A stretch of 64,000 nt of DNA from Acinetobacter sp. ANC 4558 (GTDB lineage Bacteria > Pseudomonadota > Gammaproteobacteria > Pseudomonadales > Moraxellaceae), in the NCBI RefSeq assembly GCF_002135375.1, contig NZ_NEGH01000005.1:162270-226269 (forward strand), given 5' to 3'. Below the pieces are notes generated by a model. The model did no database searches. It was not told the origin of the DNA and saw only the letters and a program-made list of their open reading frames with translations. Position 1 is the first letter of the stretch. Every line of letters begins with the position of its first letter. The translations under genes and the position numbers were made by a program. This document shows positions 39,632 through 50,100 of the stretch, one piece after another.

Positions 39632-40201
39632 TCAATTGAGATTTGTTTTATCCTCTAAAATGTACTTGTTTTGCAGTTGTTGATAAATTTTTGTTTTTTG
39701 AAATTGTGTTAAAAAATTAATAGTACCTTGCGGGAAAGCTGCTTCTTGAATATCCCCACGATAATATGCTTCACGAACTGGCGTTGCAGACATTGCCCCT
39801 TGTAAACTTTCTAATTCAACCATTTCCCATTCAGGAAAGAACTTTAAATAATAGGATGAATCATCTTTAAAATGCCCAATTAAACCCACCCTTTTTTCAG
39901 GTTGAACAATTTCATTGACTAAAGATTTAACCAGCTTCTGCCATTTTTTATCATCATACACATCAATTACGTGGACAAACTTAATACGCTTTTGCTCTTC
40001 TGGTGTGAAATTAGATAAAATCATGTCTTGGCGTTCAACAGCTAAAAACGGATTTTTGATATTCCGTTCATTTTGCGCTGACCCCAAAGCGAGGATGACA
40101 TAATGGCTTTGTTCCAAGGCGATTTTAATGGTTTGCATATGTGCCAAATGAAAAGGCTGAAAACGACCAATAAAAACCAGATAATCAAATGTATATTTCA
40201 T
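39632..40201 (-). CDS. nadM: Nicotinamide-nucleotide adenylyltransferase, NadM type
   Basis: Transfers AMP to NMN (or NaMN) to make NAD. The 189-aa product is the nucleotidyltransferase domain only: GRFQPFHLAHMQTIKIAL (residues 12-29) with the HxxH motif, then ISATPVREAYYRGD-like MSATPVREAYYRGDIQEAAF near the C-terminus, the second ATP-binding motif. Many bacterial NadM proteins carry a C-terminal Nudix domain; it is absent here. Stands alone between convergent and divergent neighbours. Confidence 0.85.
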   Translation of the reverse strand: MKYTFDYLVFIGRFQPFHLAHMQTIKIALEQSHYVILALGSAQNERNIKNPFLAVERQDMILSNFTPEEQKRIKFVHVIDVYDDKKWQKLVKSLVNEIVQPEKRVGLIGHFKDDSSYYLKFFPEWEMVELESLQGAMSATPVREAYYRGDIQEAAFPQGTINFLTQFQKTKIYQQLQNKYILEDKTNLN

Positions 40202-40305
40202 AGCATATTCAAATTTTTTATGAACTCATGAGTTGTGTCACAGGATGTGATTTAAGACATAATGAGTTATAAAATTAAACTAAATTTTAAAGCAAGGATA
40301 GTACG

Positions 40306-41106
40306 ATGAGCCTGAGTTGTATTCAACATCCACATGAACATTTAAATGTAAATTTAGAACACGGCGTTTTGACATTAGCCATAAATCGCCCGCAAGCCAA
40401 GAATGCAATCTATGGTGAACTTTACTTAAAAATTGCACAAGCCTTAGATGAAGCAGATTTAGATTCAAATGTCAGAGTTGTTATTTTACGAGGTACAGAT
40501 ACTGACTTTACTGCTGGCAATGATATGCAAGACTTCATGAAGTATGCTGCTCAAAAAGAACAAACTCCTGCAACACAAGGTCCTCCATTTATCTTACTTA
40601 AAGCTGCTGCTCGATTTTCAAAACCACTAATTGCCGCTGTTCGTGGAGTAGCAATTGGAATTGGCGTGACTTTATTATTACATTGTGATCTTGCCTATTG
40701 TGATCGCACTGCTCTTTTCCAAATTCCATTTGTAAGCTTAGGACTTTCTCCCGAAGGTGCAGCAAGTAAACTCTTAGTTGAACAGGCTGGCTATCATAAA
40801 GCTGCTGAATTATTATTAACAGCAGATAAATTTAATGCAGAAACTGCATTTGCAGCAAATATTATCAATCGTATTGAAGATGATGTTTATGCCTATGCAC
40901 AGCACAAAGCAATACAACTTTCAGCACTTCCTTTAGCCTCACTAAAACAATCCAAAGCTTTAATGAAACACAATGTTCAAGATATTGTGAAATGGATTGA
41001 TCATGAAGCTGAAATTTTTATGCAACGTGTTGGTTCTCCTGAAATGATGGAAGCTGTTGCTGCCTTTATGCAAAAACGTAAACCCGATTTTTCACAATTT
41101 AATTAA
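40306..41106 (+). CDS. Enoyl-CoA hydratase/isomerase family protein
   Basis: Crotonase-fold enzyme acting on an acyl-CoA. The 266-aa product has the oxyanion-hole segments TDFTAGNDMQDF (about residues 64-75) and AVRGVAIGIGVTLLLHCDLA (about 108-127), and FVSLGLSPEGAAS following. The AAGGATAGTACG ribosome site supports the ATG at 40306. The glutamate found in hydratases at the second catalytic position is visible as PEG. Exact substrate unknown. Confidence 0.85.
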   Translation: MSLSCIQHPHEHLNVNLEHGVLTLAINRPQAKNAIYGELYLKIAQALDEADLDSNVRVVILRGTDTDFTAGNDMQDFMKYAAQKEQTPATQGPPFILLKAAARFSKPLIAAVRGVAIGIGVTLLLHCDLAYCDRTALFQIPFVSLGLSPEGAASKLLVEQAGYHKAAELLLTADKFNAETAFAANIINRIEDDVYAYAQHKAIQLSALPLASLKQSKALMKHNVQDIVKWIDHEAEIFMQRVGSPEMMEAVAAFMQKRKPDFSQFN

Positions 41107-41114
41107 ATTAACCC

Positions 41115-41139
41115 GTACCTAGAGGAATACTCTAGGTAC
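41115..41139 (+). terminator. Hairpin after the enoyl-CoA hydratase gene
   Basis: GTACCTAGAG (41115-41124) pairs perfectly with CTCTAGGTAC (41130-41139) over a 5-nt loop. The following ATTTACG is a poor T tract, so it may be a weak terminator or an intercistronic structure before the nitroreductase gene at 41160. Confidence 0.5.
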
Positions 41140-41159
41140 ATTTACGATGATTATTACGT

Positions 41160-41927
41160 ATGTCACAATCAAATACAGATCCATCAGAAAAAAAACGCTA
41201 TCTCGAACCTGCACCAGAACACATTGATATTGATAATTTTCGCAAGGTGATTGAAAGCCGTCGCTCTGTGAGAAAATTCACAGATAAAACCATTCCAAAT
41301 GATGTTCTAGATGCATGTTTAGATCTTGCTTTATTGGCTCCAAACTCGTCAAACTTACAACCTTGGACATTTTATGTCGTTCAAAATCCTGCTAAAAAGA
41401 AGCAATTAATTAAAGCTTGTTTAGGGCAACTTGCTGCAAGAACCGCATCTGAACTTATTGTCTGCGTTGCACGAACAGATCGCATTGATACAATGGCAAA
41501 ACTGAATATCTCAGAATTTCCTTTCGAAACTGCACCTAAGATGGTAAAAAAATACTATCAAATCATTCCATATAATTACAAAACAGGTTATTTCAATGCA
41601 TTAGGTCACTTCAAAAAAGTGGCCTTTACCGTTGTCCGTACACTTGACAAACAACTCCCTGTTAGCACATTCAATCCTGCTGATACAAAATTATGGGCAA
41701 CTAAATCTACTGCTTTAGCCTGTGAAAATCTTGTTTTAGCTTTACGTGCATATGGTTTTGATAGCTGCATGATGGAAGGCTTTGATGAGCCTTTAGTTCG
41801 AAAATTACTTCGTCTGAATCATCAAGAGCATCCTATTATGGTCATTGCTGCAGGTGAGCGAGCGAAAGATGGCGTTTTCTTTCCTCAATATCGATTTAAT
41901 CGTGATTTTTTTATTAAAAAAGTTTAA
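41160..41927 (+). CDS. Nitroreductase family protein
   Basis: FMN-dependent oxidoreductase, natural substrate unknown. In the 255-aa product ESRRSVRKFTDKTIPNDVLD (about residues 30-49) binds the flavin phosphate, LLAPNSSNLQPWTFYVVQNP follows, and the C-terminal half has CENLVLALRAYGFDSCMMEG and VIAAGERAKDGVFFPQYRF. Slightly longer than minimal nitroreductases. It follows the hydratase gene with 53 nt between. Confidence 0.8.
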   Translation: MSQSNTDPSEKKRYLEPAPEHIDIDNFRKVIESRRSVRKFTDKTIPNDVLDACLDLALLAPNSSNLQPWTFYVVQNPAKKKQLIKACLGQLAARTASELIVCVARTDRIDTMAKLNISEFPFETAPKMVKKYYQIIPYNYKTGYFNALGHFKKVAFTVVRTLDKQLPVSTFNPADTKLWATKSTALACENLVLALRAYGFDSCMMEGFDEPLVRKLLRLNHQEHPIMVIAAGERAKDGVFFPQYRFNRDFFIKKV

Positions 41928-42331
41928 GTAACTTTCCATCTAATGGGTAATTTTTCAATGAATTATTATCCATTAAATATTTAAATTACAAAATCACTAT
42001 TTAAATAAAATCTTGAATCTTAGTTTCTTTTATTATTTCAATAATTCCCTACAATATTATAAAACCCTAAAATAAAAAAATATAAATCCAATATTTTATA
42101 AAATATATTATCTTTTATTTTAATAAAAATTAAAATAAAATCACAAAAAAATTAATAACAAATATATAAATTCGCCAAATAAAATAACAACAATTAAAAC
42201 AAATCTCCAAATATTCATTATAAATAATGATGCTAGTATTTAAAAACTATCATGGGTTTAAATAATATTAAATATTAAAATGGATCATAATAGTTATACA
42301 AAATTATAATAGTTAATGGAGAAACATTCTA
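41928..42331. other. Very AT-rich intergenic region upstream of the tct operon
   Basis: 404 bp with long A/T runs and no ORF. Near the end the 10-mer ATAATAGTTA occurs twice in direct orientation (42287-42296 and 42306-42315), 19 bp apart, just ahead of the ribosome site GGAGAAAC. These could be a regulator site or part of the promoter. Confidence 0.4.
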
Positions 42332-43327
42332 ATGTTAAAATCATTCATAATTTCGAGTTCTATTCTTACTTTAAGTATTGGATTAACTGCTTGTAATAAA
42401 AATAACTTAGCAAATGGAGAACCGAAAAGACCTGAATGTATTGCCCCTGCAAAACCTGGTGGTGGGTTTGATTTAACCTGTAAACTTGCTCAAAATGGTT
42501 TAAAGTCCACCAATATATTAAAAGCCCCGATGCGAGTTACCTATATGCCTGGTGGTGTCGGTGCGGTTGCTTATAATAAAATTGTTGCCAATGATCCTGC
42601 TAATAATGATGCAATTATTGCTTTTTCAACAGGTTCTTTACTCAATATCGCTCAAGGAAAGTTTGGACAATACAATGAAAAAGATGTCCGTTGGCTTTCT
42701 GTTATTGGCACTGATTATGGCATGGTTGCTGTAAAAGAGGATTCCCCTTACCAAAACTTAAGTGACTTAGTCGCTGCCTTAAAAAAAGATCCTCAAGCAG
42801 TTAGCTTTGGTGCTGGAGGCAGCGTTGGCGGACAAGATTGGCTACAAACAGCCATGTTAGCAAAGACTGTCGGTGTTGATCCTAAAAAAATGACTTATAT
42901 TGCTCTCGAAGGTGGTGGTGAAGCAGTTACCGCTGTTTTAGGCAATCATATTCAAGTAGTCAGTGGCGGGATTGCAGAGATTGTACCGCATGTCAAAGCA
43001 GGAAAACTGAGAGTCTTAGCGGTATTTTCTAAAGAAAGACTCCCAGGAGATTTAGCTAAAATTCCAACGGCTAAAGAACAAGGTTATGACATTGATTGGC
43101 CCGTCGTTCGTGGTTATTACATGGGACCTAAAGTCAGCGATGAAGCATTTAGTTGGTGGAAGTCTGCATTTGATACTATGGCAAAAGATCAAAAGTTCGA
43201 AGCAATTCGTAAGCAATATGACTTACTCCCATTATCCATGACAGGTGAAGAACTGACCCAATATGTGTATAAACAAACCAATCAATTCAGAGAATTATCT
43301 AAAGAATATGATTTGGTCTCAAAATAA
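42332..43327 (+). CDS. tctC: Tripartite tricarboxylate transporter substrate-binding protein (TctC/Bug)
   Basis: Extracytoplasmic receptor delivering a carboxylate to the TctAB channel. The 331-aa precursor has a lipoprotein signal ending LTAC with Cys21, so it may be lipid-anchored rather than free. Family motifs are CIAPAKPGGGFDLTCKLAQ (ligand phosphate-like loop), VTYMPGGVGAVAYNKI and SFGAGGSVGGQDWLQTAMLA. GGAGAAACATTCTA precedes the ATG. First gene of tctCBA. The substrate is unknown; citrate is only one of many for this family. Confidence 0.88.
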   Translation: MLKSFIISSSILTLSIGLTACNKNNLANGEPKRPECIAPAKPGGGFDLTCKLAQNGLKSTNILKAPMRVTYMPGGVGAVAYNKIVANDPANNDAIIAFSTGSLLNIAQGKFGQYNEKDVRWLSVIGTDYGMVAVKEDSPYQNLSDLVAALKKDPQAVSFGAGGSVGGQDWLQTAMLAKTVGVDPKKMTYIALEGGGEAVTAVLGNHIQVVSGGIAEIVPHVKAGKLRVLAVFSKERLPGDLAKIPTAKEQGYDIDWPVVRGYYMGPKVSDEAFSWWKSAFDTMAKDQKFEAIRKQYDLLPLSMTGEELTQYVYKQTNQFRELSKEYDLVSK

Positions 43328-43376
43328 TTACATTCTAAAAAAAGTATCATAAGTAACACTTAAATAAGGAAATTTT

Positions 43377-43823
43377 ATGTTAATTGAACGGATTTTTTCT
43401 GGTTGTCTCGTGATTGCCAGTCTTTTTCTCTTATACATTGCATGGTCATTGGTTGCTCCGATTGCTTATGATCCTTTAGGACCTCGCCCATATCCAATTT
43501 TATTACTAAGTCTCATCGCTGCTTCCTGTTTATATTTAGTACTTCGCCCTCAATTTCTTGCCGAAAAAATTCATTTAGGGTTTAGCCCTTTAATTTTAAA
43601 AAAAGTAGGACTTACACTGCTATTTTTCTTCCTTTACGCCATTGGTTTTGAATATTTAGGATTTCCTATTGCCACTGCCCTGATGGCATGTTTTGTTGGA
43701 ATATTATTTGGTGGCAGTGTTAAAGCCTCAACCATCAGCGGCATATTGCTGGGCATACTTTGCTATTTCTTATTTGATTATCTTTTAGATGTACCCCTTC
43801 CTCTTGGATTATTAAATCAATAA
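43377..43823 (+). CDS. tctB: Tripartite tricarboxylate transporter small membrane subunit TctB
   Basis: Small membrane subunit of the TTT carrier. The 148-aa product has about four hydrophobic segments and the family's PIAYDPLGPRPYPILLLSLI near the N-terminus; it ends LDVPLPLGLL, the usual TctB tail. AAGGAAATTTT precedes it. It lies between tctC and tctA with 12 nt to the latter. Confidence 0.88.
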   Translation: MLIERIFSGCLVIASLFLLYIAWSLVAPIAYDPLGPRPYPILLLSLIAASCLYLVLRPQFLAEKIHLGFSPLILKKVGLTLLFFFLYAIGFEYLGFPIATALMACFVGILFGGSVKASTISGILLGILCYFLFDYLLDVPLPLGLLNQ

Positions 43824-43835
43824 AGGATAATAATA

Positions 43836-45338
43836 ATGGATATATATGGATATCTTTTACACGGTTTTCAAATTGCCTTATTACCAGAAAATCTTTTACT
43901 GGCTGTCATTGGTGCATTTATTGGTACCATTGTTGGTCTGTTGCCTGGTTTAGGTCCAATTAATGGTGTTGCATTACTTTTACCCTTTGCCTTTGCTATG
44001 GGATTGCCACCTGAAAGTGCGCTTATTTTACTCGCCGCGGTTTATCTGGGATGTGAATATGGTGGTCGAATCTCCGCCATTTTAATTAATGTACCTGGTG
44101 ATGCTGCTGCCATTATGTCAACACTCGATGGTTACCCACTCGCAAAACAAGGTAAAGCGGGGATTGCCCTTTCATTATCTGCTGTCAGTTCTTTTACAGG
44201 CAGCTTAATTGCAACACTTGGAATTGTATTTTTTGCTCCTTTACTGGCAAAGTGGGCAATTGTATTTGGCCCAGCAGAATATTTTGTGTTGATGGTATTT
44301 GCGCTTACATGTCTAAGTGGACTGATCAGTGACCAACCTGTCAAAACTGGTGTTTCTGCTTTAATTGGTTTATTTATTGCTACCATTGGTGTAGATGCTG
44401 TTACAGGCGTATATCGGTTTACTTTTGGATCTGTCAATTTAAGTGATGGAATACAATTTACCACCATTGTCATTGGTTTCTTTAGCATTAGCGAAATATT
44501 GATTATGCTGGAACAAACTACAGCGGGACAAAAGGCACTCGAACAAGGAAAACGGAGTTTATTTAATTTTAAAGAATACATGTTTACCTTAGGTTCAACT
44601 TTACGCTCCTCTTTACTGGGTTTTATCGTTGGCATTCTTCCTGGTGCAGGTGCAACCATTGCCAGTGCAATGGCCTATACCAGTGAACGAAAACTTGCAG
44701 GAAAAAATGGTCAATTTGGTGAGGGCGATTTACGTGGTATTGCAGCACCTGAAGCAGCTAATAATGCATCAGCCTGCGGTTCATTTGTTCCGATGTTGAC
44801 TTTAGGTGTTCCTGGCTCAGGAACGACGGCCGTCATGTTAGGTGCATTAACCCTATATAACATTACCCCAGGTCCTCAATTATTTACTGAACAACCTGAT
44901 ATTGTTTGGGGACTTATTGCCTCTTTATTTATTGGGAATGTAGTCTTACTCTTCATGAACATTCCATTGGTTGGTTTTTTTGCAAAACTCTTAACCATCC
45001 CTAACTTTATTCTTATTCCTGCCATTGCTGCGGTTAGCTTTGTGGGTGTATATGCAATTCATAGCACTGTTTTTGACTTAGTACTCATGGTCGTTCTGGG
45101 TATATTTGGCTATATTTTAAGAAAATTGAACTTTCCGTTATCTGCATTAATTTTAGGTTATGTACTTGGAGAGTTAATGGAATCAAGTCTAAGACGCGCA
45201 TTGTCTATTTCTCATGGTAACATTGCGATATTATTTGATGGTCCGATTACCAAAGTGCTGTGGCTTTTAGCAGGTTTAATGATTGTGCTCCCACTATTTC
45301 GTTATTTCCGTAATCGTCAAACATCAACCCCTACATAA
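43836..45338 (+). CDS. tctA: Tripartite tricarboxylate transporter large membrane subunit TctA
   Basis: Twelve-helix permease subunit of the TTT carrier. The 500-aa product shows the repeated glycine-rich TctA motifs GTIVGLLPGLGPINGVALLL (about residues 30-49) and GFIVGILPGAGATIASAMAY (about 264-283), with PEAANNASACGSFVPMLTLG and VPGSGTTAVMLGAL following. AAAGGATAATAATA precedes the ATG. A long hairpin follows. Confidence 0.93.
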   Translation: MDIYGYLLHGFQIALLPENLLLAVIGAFIGTIVGLLPGLGPINGVALLLPFAFAMGLPPESALILLAAVYLGCEYGGRISAILINVPGDAAAIMSTLDGYPLAKQGKAGIALSLSAVSSFTGSLIATLGIVFFAPLLAKWAIVFGPAEYFVLMVFALTCLSGLISDQPVKTGVSALIGLFIATIGVDAVTGVYRFTFGSVNLSDGIQFTTIVIGFFSISEILIMLEQTTAGQKALEQGKRSLFNFKEYMFTLGSTLRSSLLGFIVGILPGAGATIASAMAYTSERKLAGKNGQFGEGDLRGIAAPEAANNASACGSFVPMLTLGVPGSGTTAVMLGALTLYNITPGPQLFTEQPDIVWGLIASLFIGNVVLLFMNIPLVGFFAKLLTIPNFILIPAIAAVSFVGVYAIHSTVFDLVLMVVLGIFGYILRKLNFPLSALILGYVLGELMESSLRRALSISHGNIAILFDGPITKVLWLLAGLMIVLPLFRYFRNRQTSTPT

Positions 45339-45343
45339 TAGAT

Positions 45344-45379
45344 ATGCTCTCTATACAATCTAAATGCTATAGAGAGCAT
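45344..45379 (+). terminator. Long hairpin after tctA, weak T tract
   Basis: ATGCTCTCTATA (45344-45355) pairs with TATAGAGAGCAT (45368-45379), a perfect 12-bp stem with a 12-nt loop. CCTTTAGAG follows instead of a T run, so it may be an mRNA-stabilising structure that separates tctCBA from the AbrB-like gene rather than a full terminator. Confidence 0.5.
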
Positions 45380-45402
45380 CCTTTAGAGATTTAAATAATA
45401 CA

Positions 45403-46467
45403 GTGATATATTTTAAATATTTCTATAGCTTCTGCTTTGCTTTGTGTGGTGCTCTTTTAGCACAAAAATTACAACTCCCATTACCGTGGTTATTAGGCCC
45501 TCTCTTAATTACTGCAATTTTAAAAATCAATCGCGCCCCAATTGAATGTCACCAATCCGCACGCCAATTAGGCTTACTCATTATTGGCTTATCTCTTGGT
45601 CTTTATTTTAGTCCACCGATGATTAGTCTAGTTTTTGAGCATTGGCAAATTTTATTATTAGGCTTCGTTTTTTCTTTACTTGCTGGTGCACTTTCTGCCT
45701 CTATTTTGCTTAAATGGGGACAGGTTGATTTTAAAACAGCATGGTTTGCATCTGCCATTGGTGGTGCAAGTGAAATGACTCATTTAGCCGAACATTATTC
45801 AGCACAGTTAGATAAAGTAGCATCTGCACATACACTTCGTGTACTCCTTGTGGTGATTCTTATTCCATTTTTGTATAAATTTATGGGATGGCATGGTCTA
45901 GATACCTCCATCATTACAAAAGCTGTAGAAATTAATTGGCTTAATTTTACTGGATTAATACTCCTTTGTTTTCTTGGTTGTTTTATTTTTAAGAAACTAA
46001 AACTCCCAAATCCGTGGGTTTTTGGGCCTCTACTGGTTGCAGTTTTGTTAACAGCAAATAGTATTCACCTTTCAGCAATCCCACCTTCAATCTTACATTT
46101 AGGTCAAATTTTACTGGGCTGGTCATTAGGCAACAAATTTAATGCTTACTTCTTTAAATCAGCACCACAATTTTTAACAGTGGTCGCGTTAAGTAATTTA
46201 TTGACCATTGGCTTAGCATTACTAACCGCCTATGTTTTAGTTTTCTTTACACAAATTCCGCTTCCAACGCTTCTTTTAGGATTATCTCCTGGTGGAGTCG
46301 CAGAAATGACACTAACAGCAAAAGTCTTACAACTCGGTGTTCCTCTCGTTACTGCTTTTCATGTGGTCAGAATGATTGGTGTGATGAGTAGTATTGGTCC
46401 CTTATATAAAATGATAAGTAAGAAGTTTAAGGTTCAAATTCATCAAATTGAACATCGAAAGAAGTAA
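45403..46467 (+). CDS. AbrB-family membrane protein
   Basis: Integral membrane protein of the AbrB-duplication family (E. coli AbrB, formerly regarded as a regulator of AidB). The GTG at 45403 is used. The 354-aa product has about ten helices arranged as two similar halves, visible in the repeated LQLPLPWLLGPLLITAIL near residue 25 and LKLPNPWVFGPLLVAVLL near residue 200, and in GGASEMTHLAEHY and GGVAEMTLTAKVL. AbrB-family genes commonly sit beside TTT carriers, as here, but the function is not established. Confidence 0.8.
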   Translation: MIYFKYFYSFCFALCGALLAQKLQLPLPWLLGPLLITAILKINRAPIECHQSARQLGLLIIGLSLGLYFSPPMISLVFEHWQILLLGFVFSLLAGALSASILLKWGQVDFKTAWFASAIGGASEMTHLAEHYSAQLDKVASAHTLRVLLVVILIPFLYKFMGWHGLDTSIITKAVEINWLNFTGLILLCFLGCFIFKKLKLPNPWVFGPLLVAVLLTANSIHLSAIPPSILHLGQILLGWSLGNKFNAYFFKSAPQFLTVVALSNLLTIGLALLTAYVLVFFTQIPLPTLLLGLSPGGVAEMTLTAKVLQLGVPLVTAFHVVRMIGVMSSIGPLYKMISKKFKVQIHQIEHRKK

Positions 46468-46472
46468 ATGCA

Positions 46473-46787
46473 TTAATTGATTTCAATCATCTGGAAGAGC
46501 TCAAATGCAGGCTCCTCATAAGGATGGCTACTTTTGAGCGCTTGAATCACGCTTTTGACATGATGTTCTGCAACAATCGTCTCAACTCTCCATTCAGAAA
46601 TCTGCGCTAAAACATTTAATTCACCTAGAAATGGATTGGCATCTTTGACAGGTTTAAATTGTCCAAGCCCTAAAACTTGCCATGCACAATTTTCATAATG
46701 ACCCATTCCTCCAGCACCAGCTGCAAAAATCGCACTTTTGGTGATTTCAAGATGAGACTCTGGAACATAATAAATCAGCTTTAACAT
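46473..46787 (-). CDS. YqfO/NIF3-C-terminal-like small protein
   Basis: A stand-alone copy of the CutA-like domain found inserted in NIF3/YqfO proteins. The start is the ATG at 46787 (MLKLIYYVPESHLEITKSAI) after AGTAGGACA; a GTG at 46799 is a poorer choice. 104 aa. Motifs are FAAGAGGMGHYENCAWQVLG near the N-terminus and SHPYEEPAFELFQM at the end. Function unknown. It converges with the AbrB-like gene, the stops 5 nt apart. Confidence 0.8.
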   Translation of the reverse strand: MLKLIYYVPESHLEITKSAIFAAGAGGMGHYENCAWQVLGLGQFKPVKDANPFLGELNVLAQISEWRVETIVAEHHVKSVIQALKSSHPYEEPAFELFQMIEIN

Positions 46788-47143
46788 TGTCCTACTCACT
46801 TCTTTTTAATTATTTGCTCACAATATTAACGTATATCAATAGTCCGACTCTTCTTTCATTATTTTAAAGAGCAAAATCGTATAAACACGTCTATTTTATT
46901 GTGAAACACTAAAATATATTATCTAAAAATAAATATTTATCCTACTTTCACCACAGATCAATATTTCAAGAATTTCACCCATTCCTATATAAGAATGAAT
47001 TTAATATGTTTAGCTGGTTGCATTGAATGGCATTATTGAAAATTCAAATGTATGGATCAAGCGATAATGTACTTCAATCTTCTAAATTAACTCATTATTT
47101 TAACTTTGTTAAAGGTGAAATCAAACCAAAGAACAAGGCAATA
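46788..47143. other. Intergenic region, 356 bp
   Basis: Lies between the start of the yqfO-like gene and the purL terminator. A 44-codon frame (47027-47161, MALLKIQMYGSSDNVLQSSK onward) is open but runs through the purL terminator and has no ribosome site. Otherwise nothing is seen. Confidence 0.4.
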
Positions 47144-47168
47144 AAAAAGCCCTTTTAAAGGGCTTTTT
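47144..47168 (-). terminator. Terminator after purL
   Basis: AAAAAGCCCTTT (47144-47155) pairs with AAAGGGCTTTTT (47157-47168), the inner pairs forming the loop. The purL stop codon is at 47183. Confidence 0.8.
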
Positions 47169-47182
47169 AGATTCAAGAGTAA

Positions 47183-50100
47183 TTAACCGATAAACTTACG
47201 TGCATTACGGAACATACGTAACCATGCCCCATCTTCCGTCCAATCTTCAGGTTTCCAAGAATGCTGAACAGCACGGAAATTACGTTCAGGATGCGGCATC
47301 ATAATGGTTGCACGACCATCTTTCGATGTTACACCTGAAATCGCTTCTGGTGAACCATTCGGATTTAATGGATAGTGCTGTGTTGGATGACCTAAGCTAT
47401 CCACATAACGCATTATTACTTGATGTTCTGCATTTAAAGCCGAAAGACTCTCTGTGCTTGCAACAACACGTCCTTCCCCATGTGCTACAGCAATAGGAAG
47501 AATTGATCCTTCCATTGCCTCTAATAAAACTGAGTTGGTTTTTTCAACACGTACATTGACACTACGCGCTTCAAATACTTCAGATGTATTACGATGGAAA
47601 CGTGGCCAATGTTCTGCACCAGGAATTAATGGTGCTAATTGCGACAACATTTGGCAACCATTACAAATCCCTAAAGAGAATGTTTCTTGACGATTAAAGA
47701 ATTTCTCAAACTGATCACGTAATTTTGGGTTAAACAACACTGACTTTGCCCAGCCACCACCTGCTCCAAGAACATCTCCATAAGAGAAGCCACCGCATGC
47801 AACTAAACCTTCAAAGTCATCTAAAATCACACGACCTGCCAATAAATCACTCATGTGAACATCAACAGTATTGAAACCGACTTTATCAAATGCTGCTGCC
47901 ATTTCAACATGACCATTTACGCCTTGCTCACGTAAAATAACCATATTTGGACGACGCTCATTAATATACGGTGCTTCAATTGGCTCATTCAAATCAAAAG
48001 TTGGCTGAGCAATTAATCCAGTATGTGTTTGATTCGTAATTAATGAAAACTCTTGATCAGCTGTTTCTACATTATCTCGTAAACGTTGGATTTGATGTGA
48101 AACTTCAGTCCAAGCAACTTGTAAATCTGCACGCTCAAACACTAAACCATTGATGGTAAGTTGATCTGTATCATTTACAGTTCCAACAACAGAAATTGTA
48201 TCTTTTAAGCAAGATGCAGCAACTTCAGTTTCAAGTATCGCCCAGTCCACTTGACTAATTTGCAAGACTGCACCAATTTCTTCAGCAAATAATGCCGCCA
48301 CAGATTGATCTTCTAAAGCAACACCTAAACGCGAAGCAAACATCATTTCGGCAACGGTTGCCAACAAACCACCATCCCCAATGTCATGATAAGCTTGAAT
48401 CAAACCACGTTCATTCCAGTTTTGAACCAATGCAAAGAATGCTTTAAAGTCATCAAAACTATCAACATCAGGTGTTACAGAACCAATGGCTTTATAAACT
48501 TGCGCTAAGATTGAACCACCTAAACGGAACTGACCTTTAGATAAATCAATCCGTACAAGTACTGATTCTTCATTTTTCAATTCAGGTGTTAACGTTTTAC
48601 GCACATCAGTTACTGGTGCAAATGCGGTAATTACACCCGACATAGGAGACGTTACCGATTTATCGACGCCTTCATCATTCCATGTAGTGCGCATAGACAA
48701 TGAATCCTTACCTACAGGTATTGCAATACCTAGTGCAGGACACATTTCCATTCCAATGGCTTTTACACCTTCAAATAGGGCTTGATCTTCCCCTTTTTGA
48801 CCTGCCGCTGCCATCCAGTTTGCAGACAATTTAATGTCACTGATTTGGTCAATTTTGGCAGACATAATATTTGAAATAGATTCTGCAACAGATAAGCGAG
48901 CAGACGCCGCAGGATTTAACAATGCAACGGGTGGACGTTCCCCCATTGCCATTGCTTCACCAGTAAAGCCTTGTAAACTTGTTGTTGTTACAGCAGCGTC
49001 AGCCACAGGAACTTGCCAAGGGCCTACAAACTGATCACGTGCAACCATCCCCGTAATTGAACGGTCACCAATAGTAATTAAGAATGATTTAGAAGCAACT
49101 GTTGGATTTTTAAGTACACGATAAATTGCATCCGTTAAATCAGTTACTTTTTCAGCTGTAAAATCATCACCTTGACGCTCAATACTTTCATATGAACGGC
49201 TCATGCGTGGTGTACCGCCAAGCATCACCTGCATTGGCATATCTACAGCTTTGTTCTCAAATAATGGGTCTTCAACCGTTAAATGACGTGCTTCTGTTGC
49301 TTCACCGAGTACTGCAAATGGACAACGTTCACGTGCACAAATCGATTCAAATAATTCTAATGAACTTGGACGAATCGCTAAAACATAGCGTTCTTGTGCT
49401 TCGTTTGACCAAATCTCCATTGGAGACATGCCAGGCTCTAAAGATGGAATTTTACGAAGATCAAGGATTGCACCAAGTTCATGATCATTTACAAGTTCAG
49501 GCATCGCATTAGAAACACCACCTGCACCAACATCATGCACAGAGACAATCGGGTTATAATCTTCCATGCGCCAGCAAGTATCAATAACTTCTTGGCAACG
49601 ACGTTCCATTTCTGGATTTTCACGCTGTACAGAAGCAAAATCAAGATTTTCCCCCATCGTACCACTATCAACAGATGAAGCAGCGCCACCACCTAAACCG
49701 ATGAGCATGGCAGGTCCACCCAGAACGATGAGTAGATCCCCTGGTTGAATCGCATCTTTTTCAACATGATCTGGACGAATATTTCCATAACCGCCCGCAA
49801 TCATAATCGGCTTATGAAAACCTTTAACATCACCATTAACATTTTGTTCAAATGTACGGAAATAACCATTTAATGCAGGACGACCAAATTCGTTGTTAAA
49901 TGCTGCCCCACCCAATGGCCCTTCAATCATAATTTGAAGTGGTGAAGCCATACGAGATGGTTTACCATAATTTTCTTCCCAAGGCTGTTCAAACCCTGGA
50001 ATATTTAAGTTAGACACGGTAAAGCCTGTTAAACCTGCTTTTGGTTTACCACCACGACCTGTCGCGCCTTCATCACGAATTTCACCACCAGAACCTGTTG

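Noticed and set aside
41928..42331. Origin-like or CRISPR-like AT-rich region
   Set aside because: No DnaA-box cluster and no regularly spaced repeats with unique spacers; only one pair of 10-mers.
47027..47161. 44-codon frame MALLKIQMYG... before purL terminator
   Set aside because: No ribosome site and the frame reads through the purL terminator stem.
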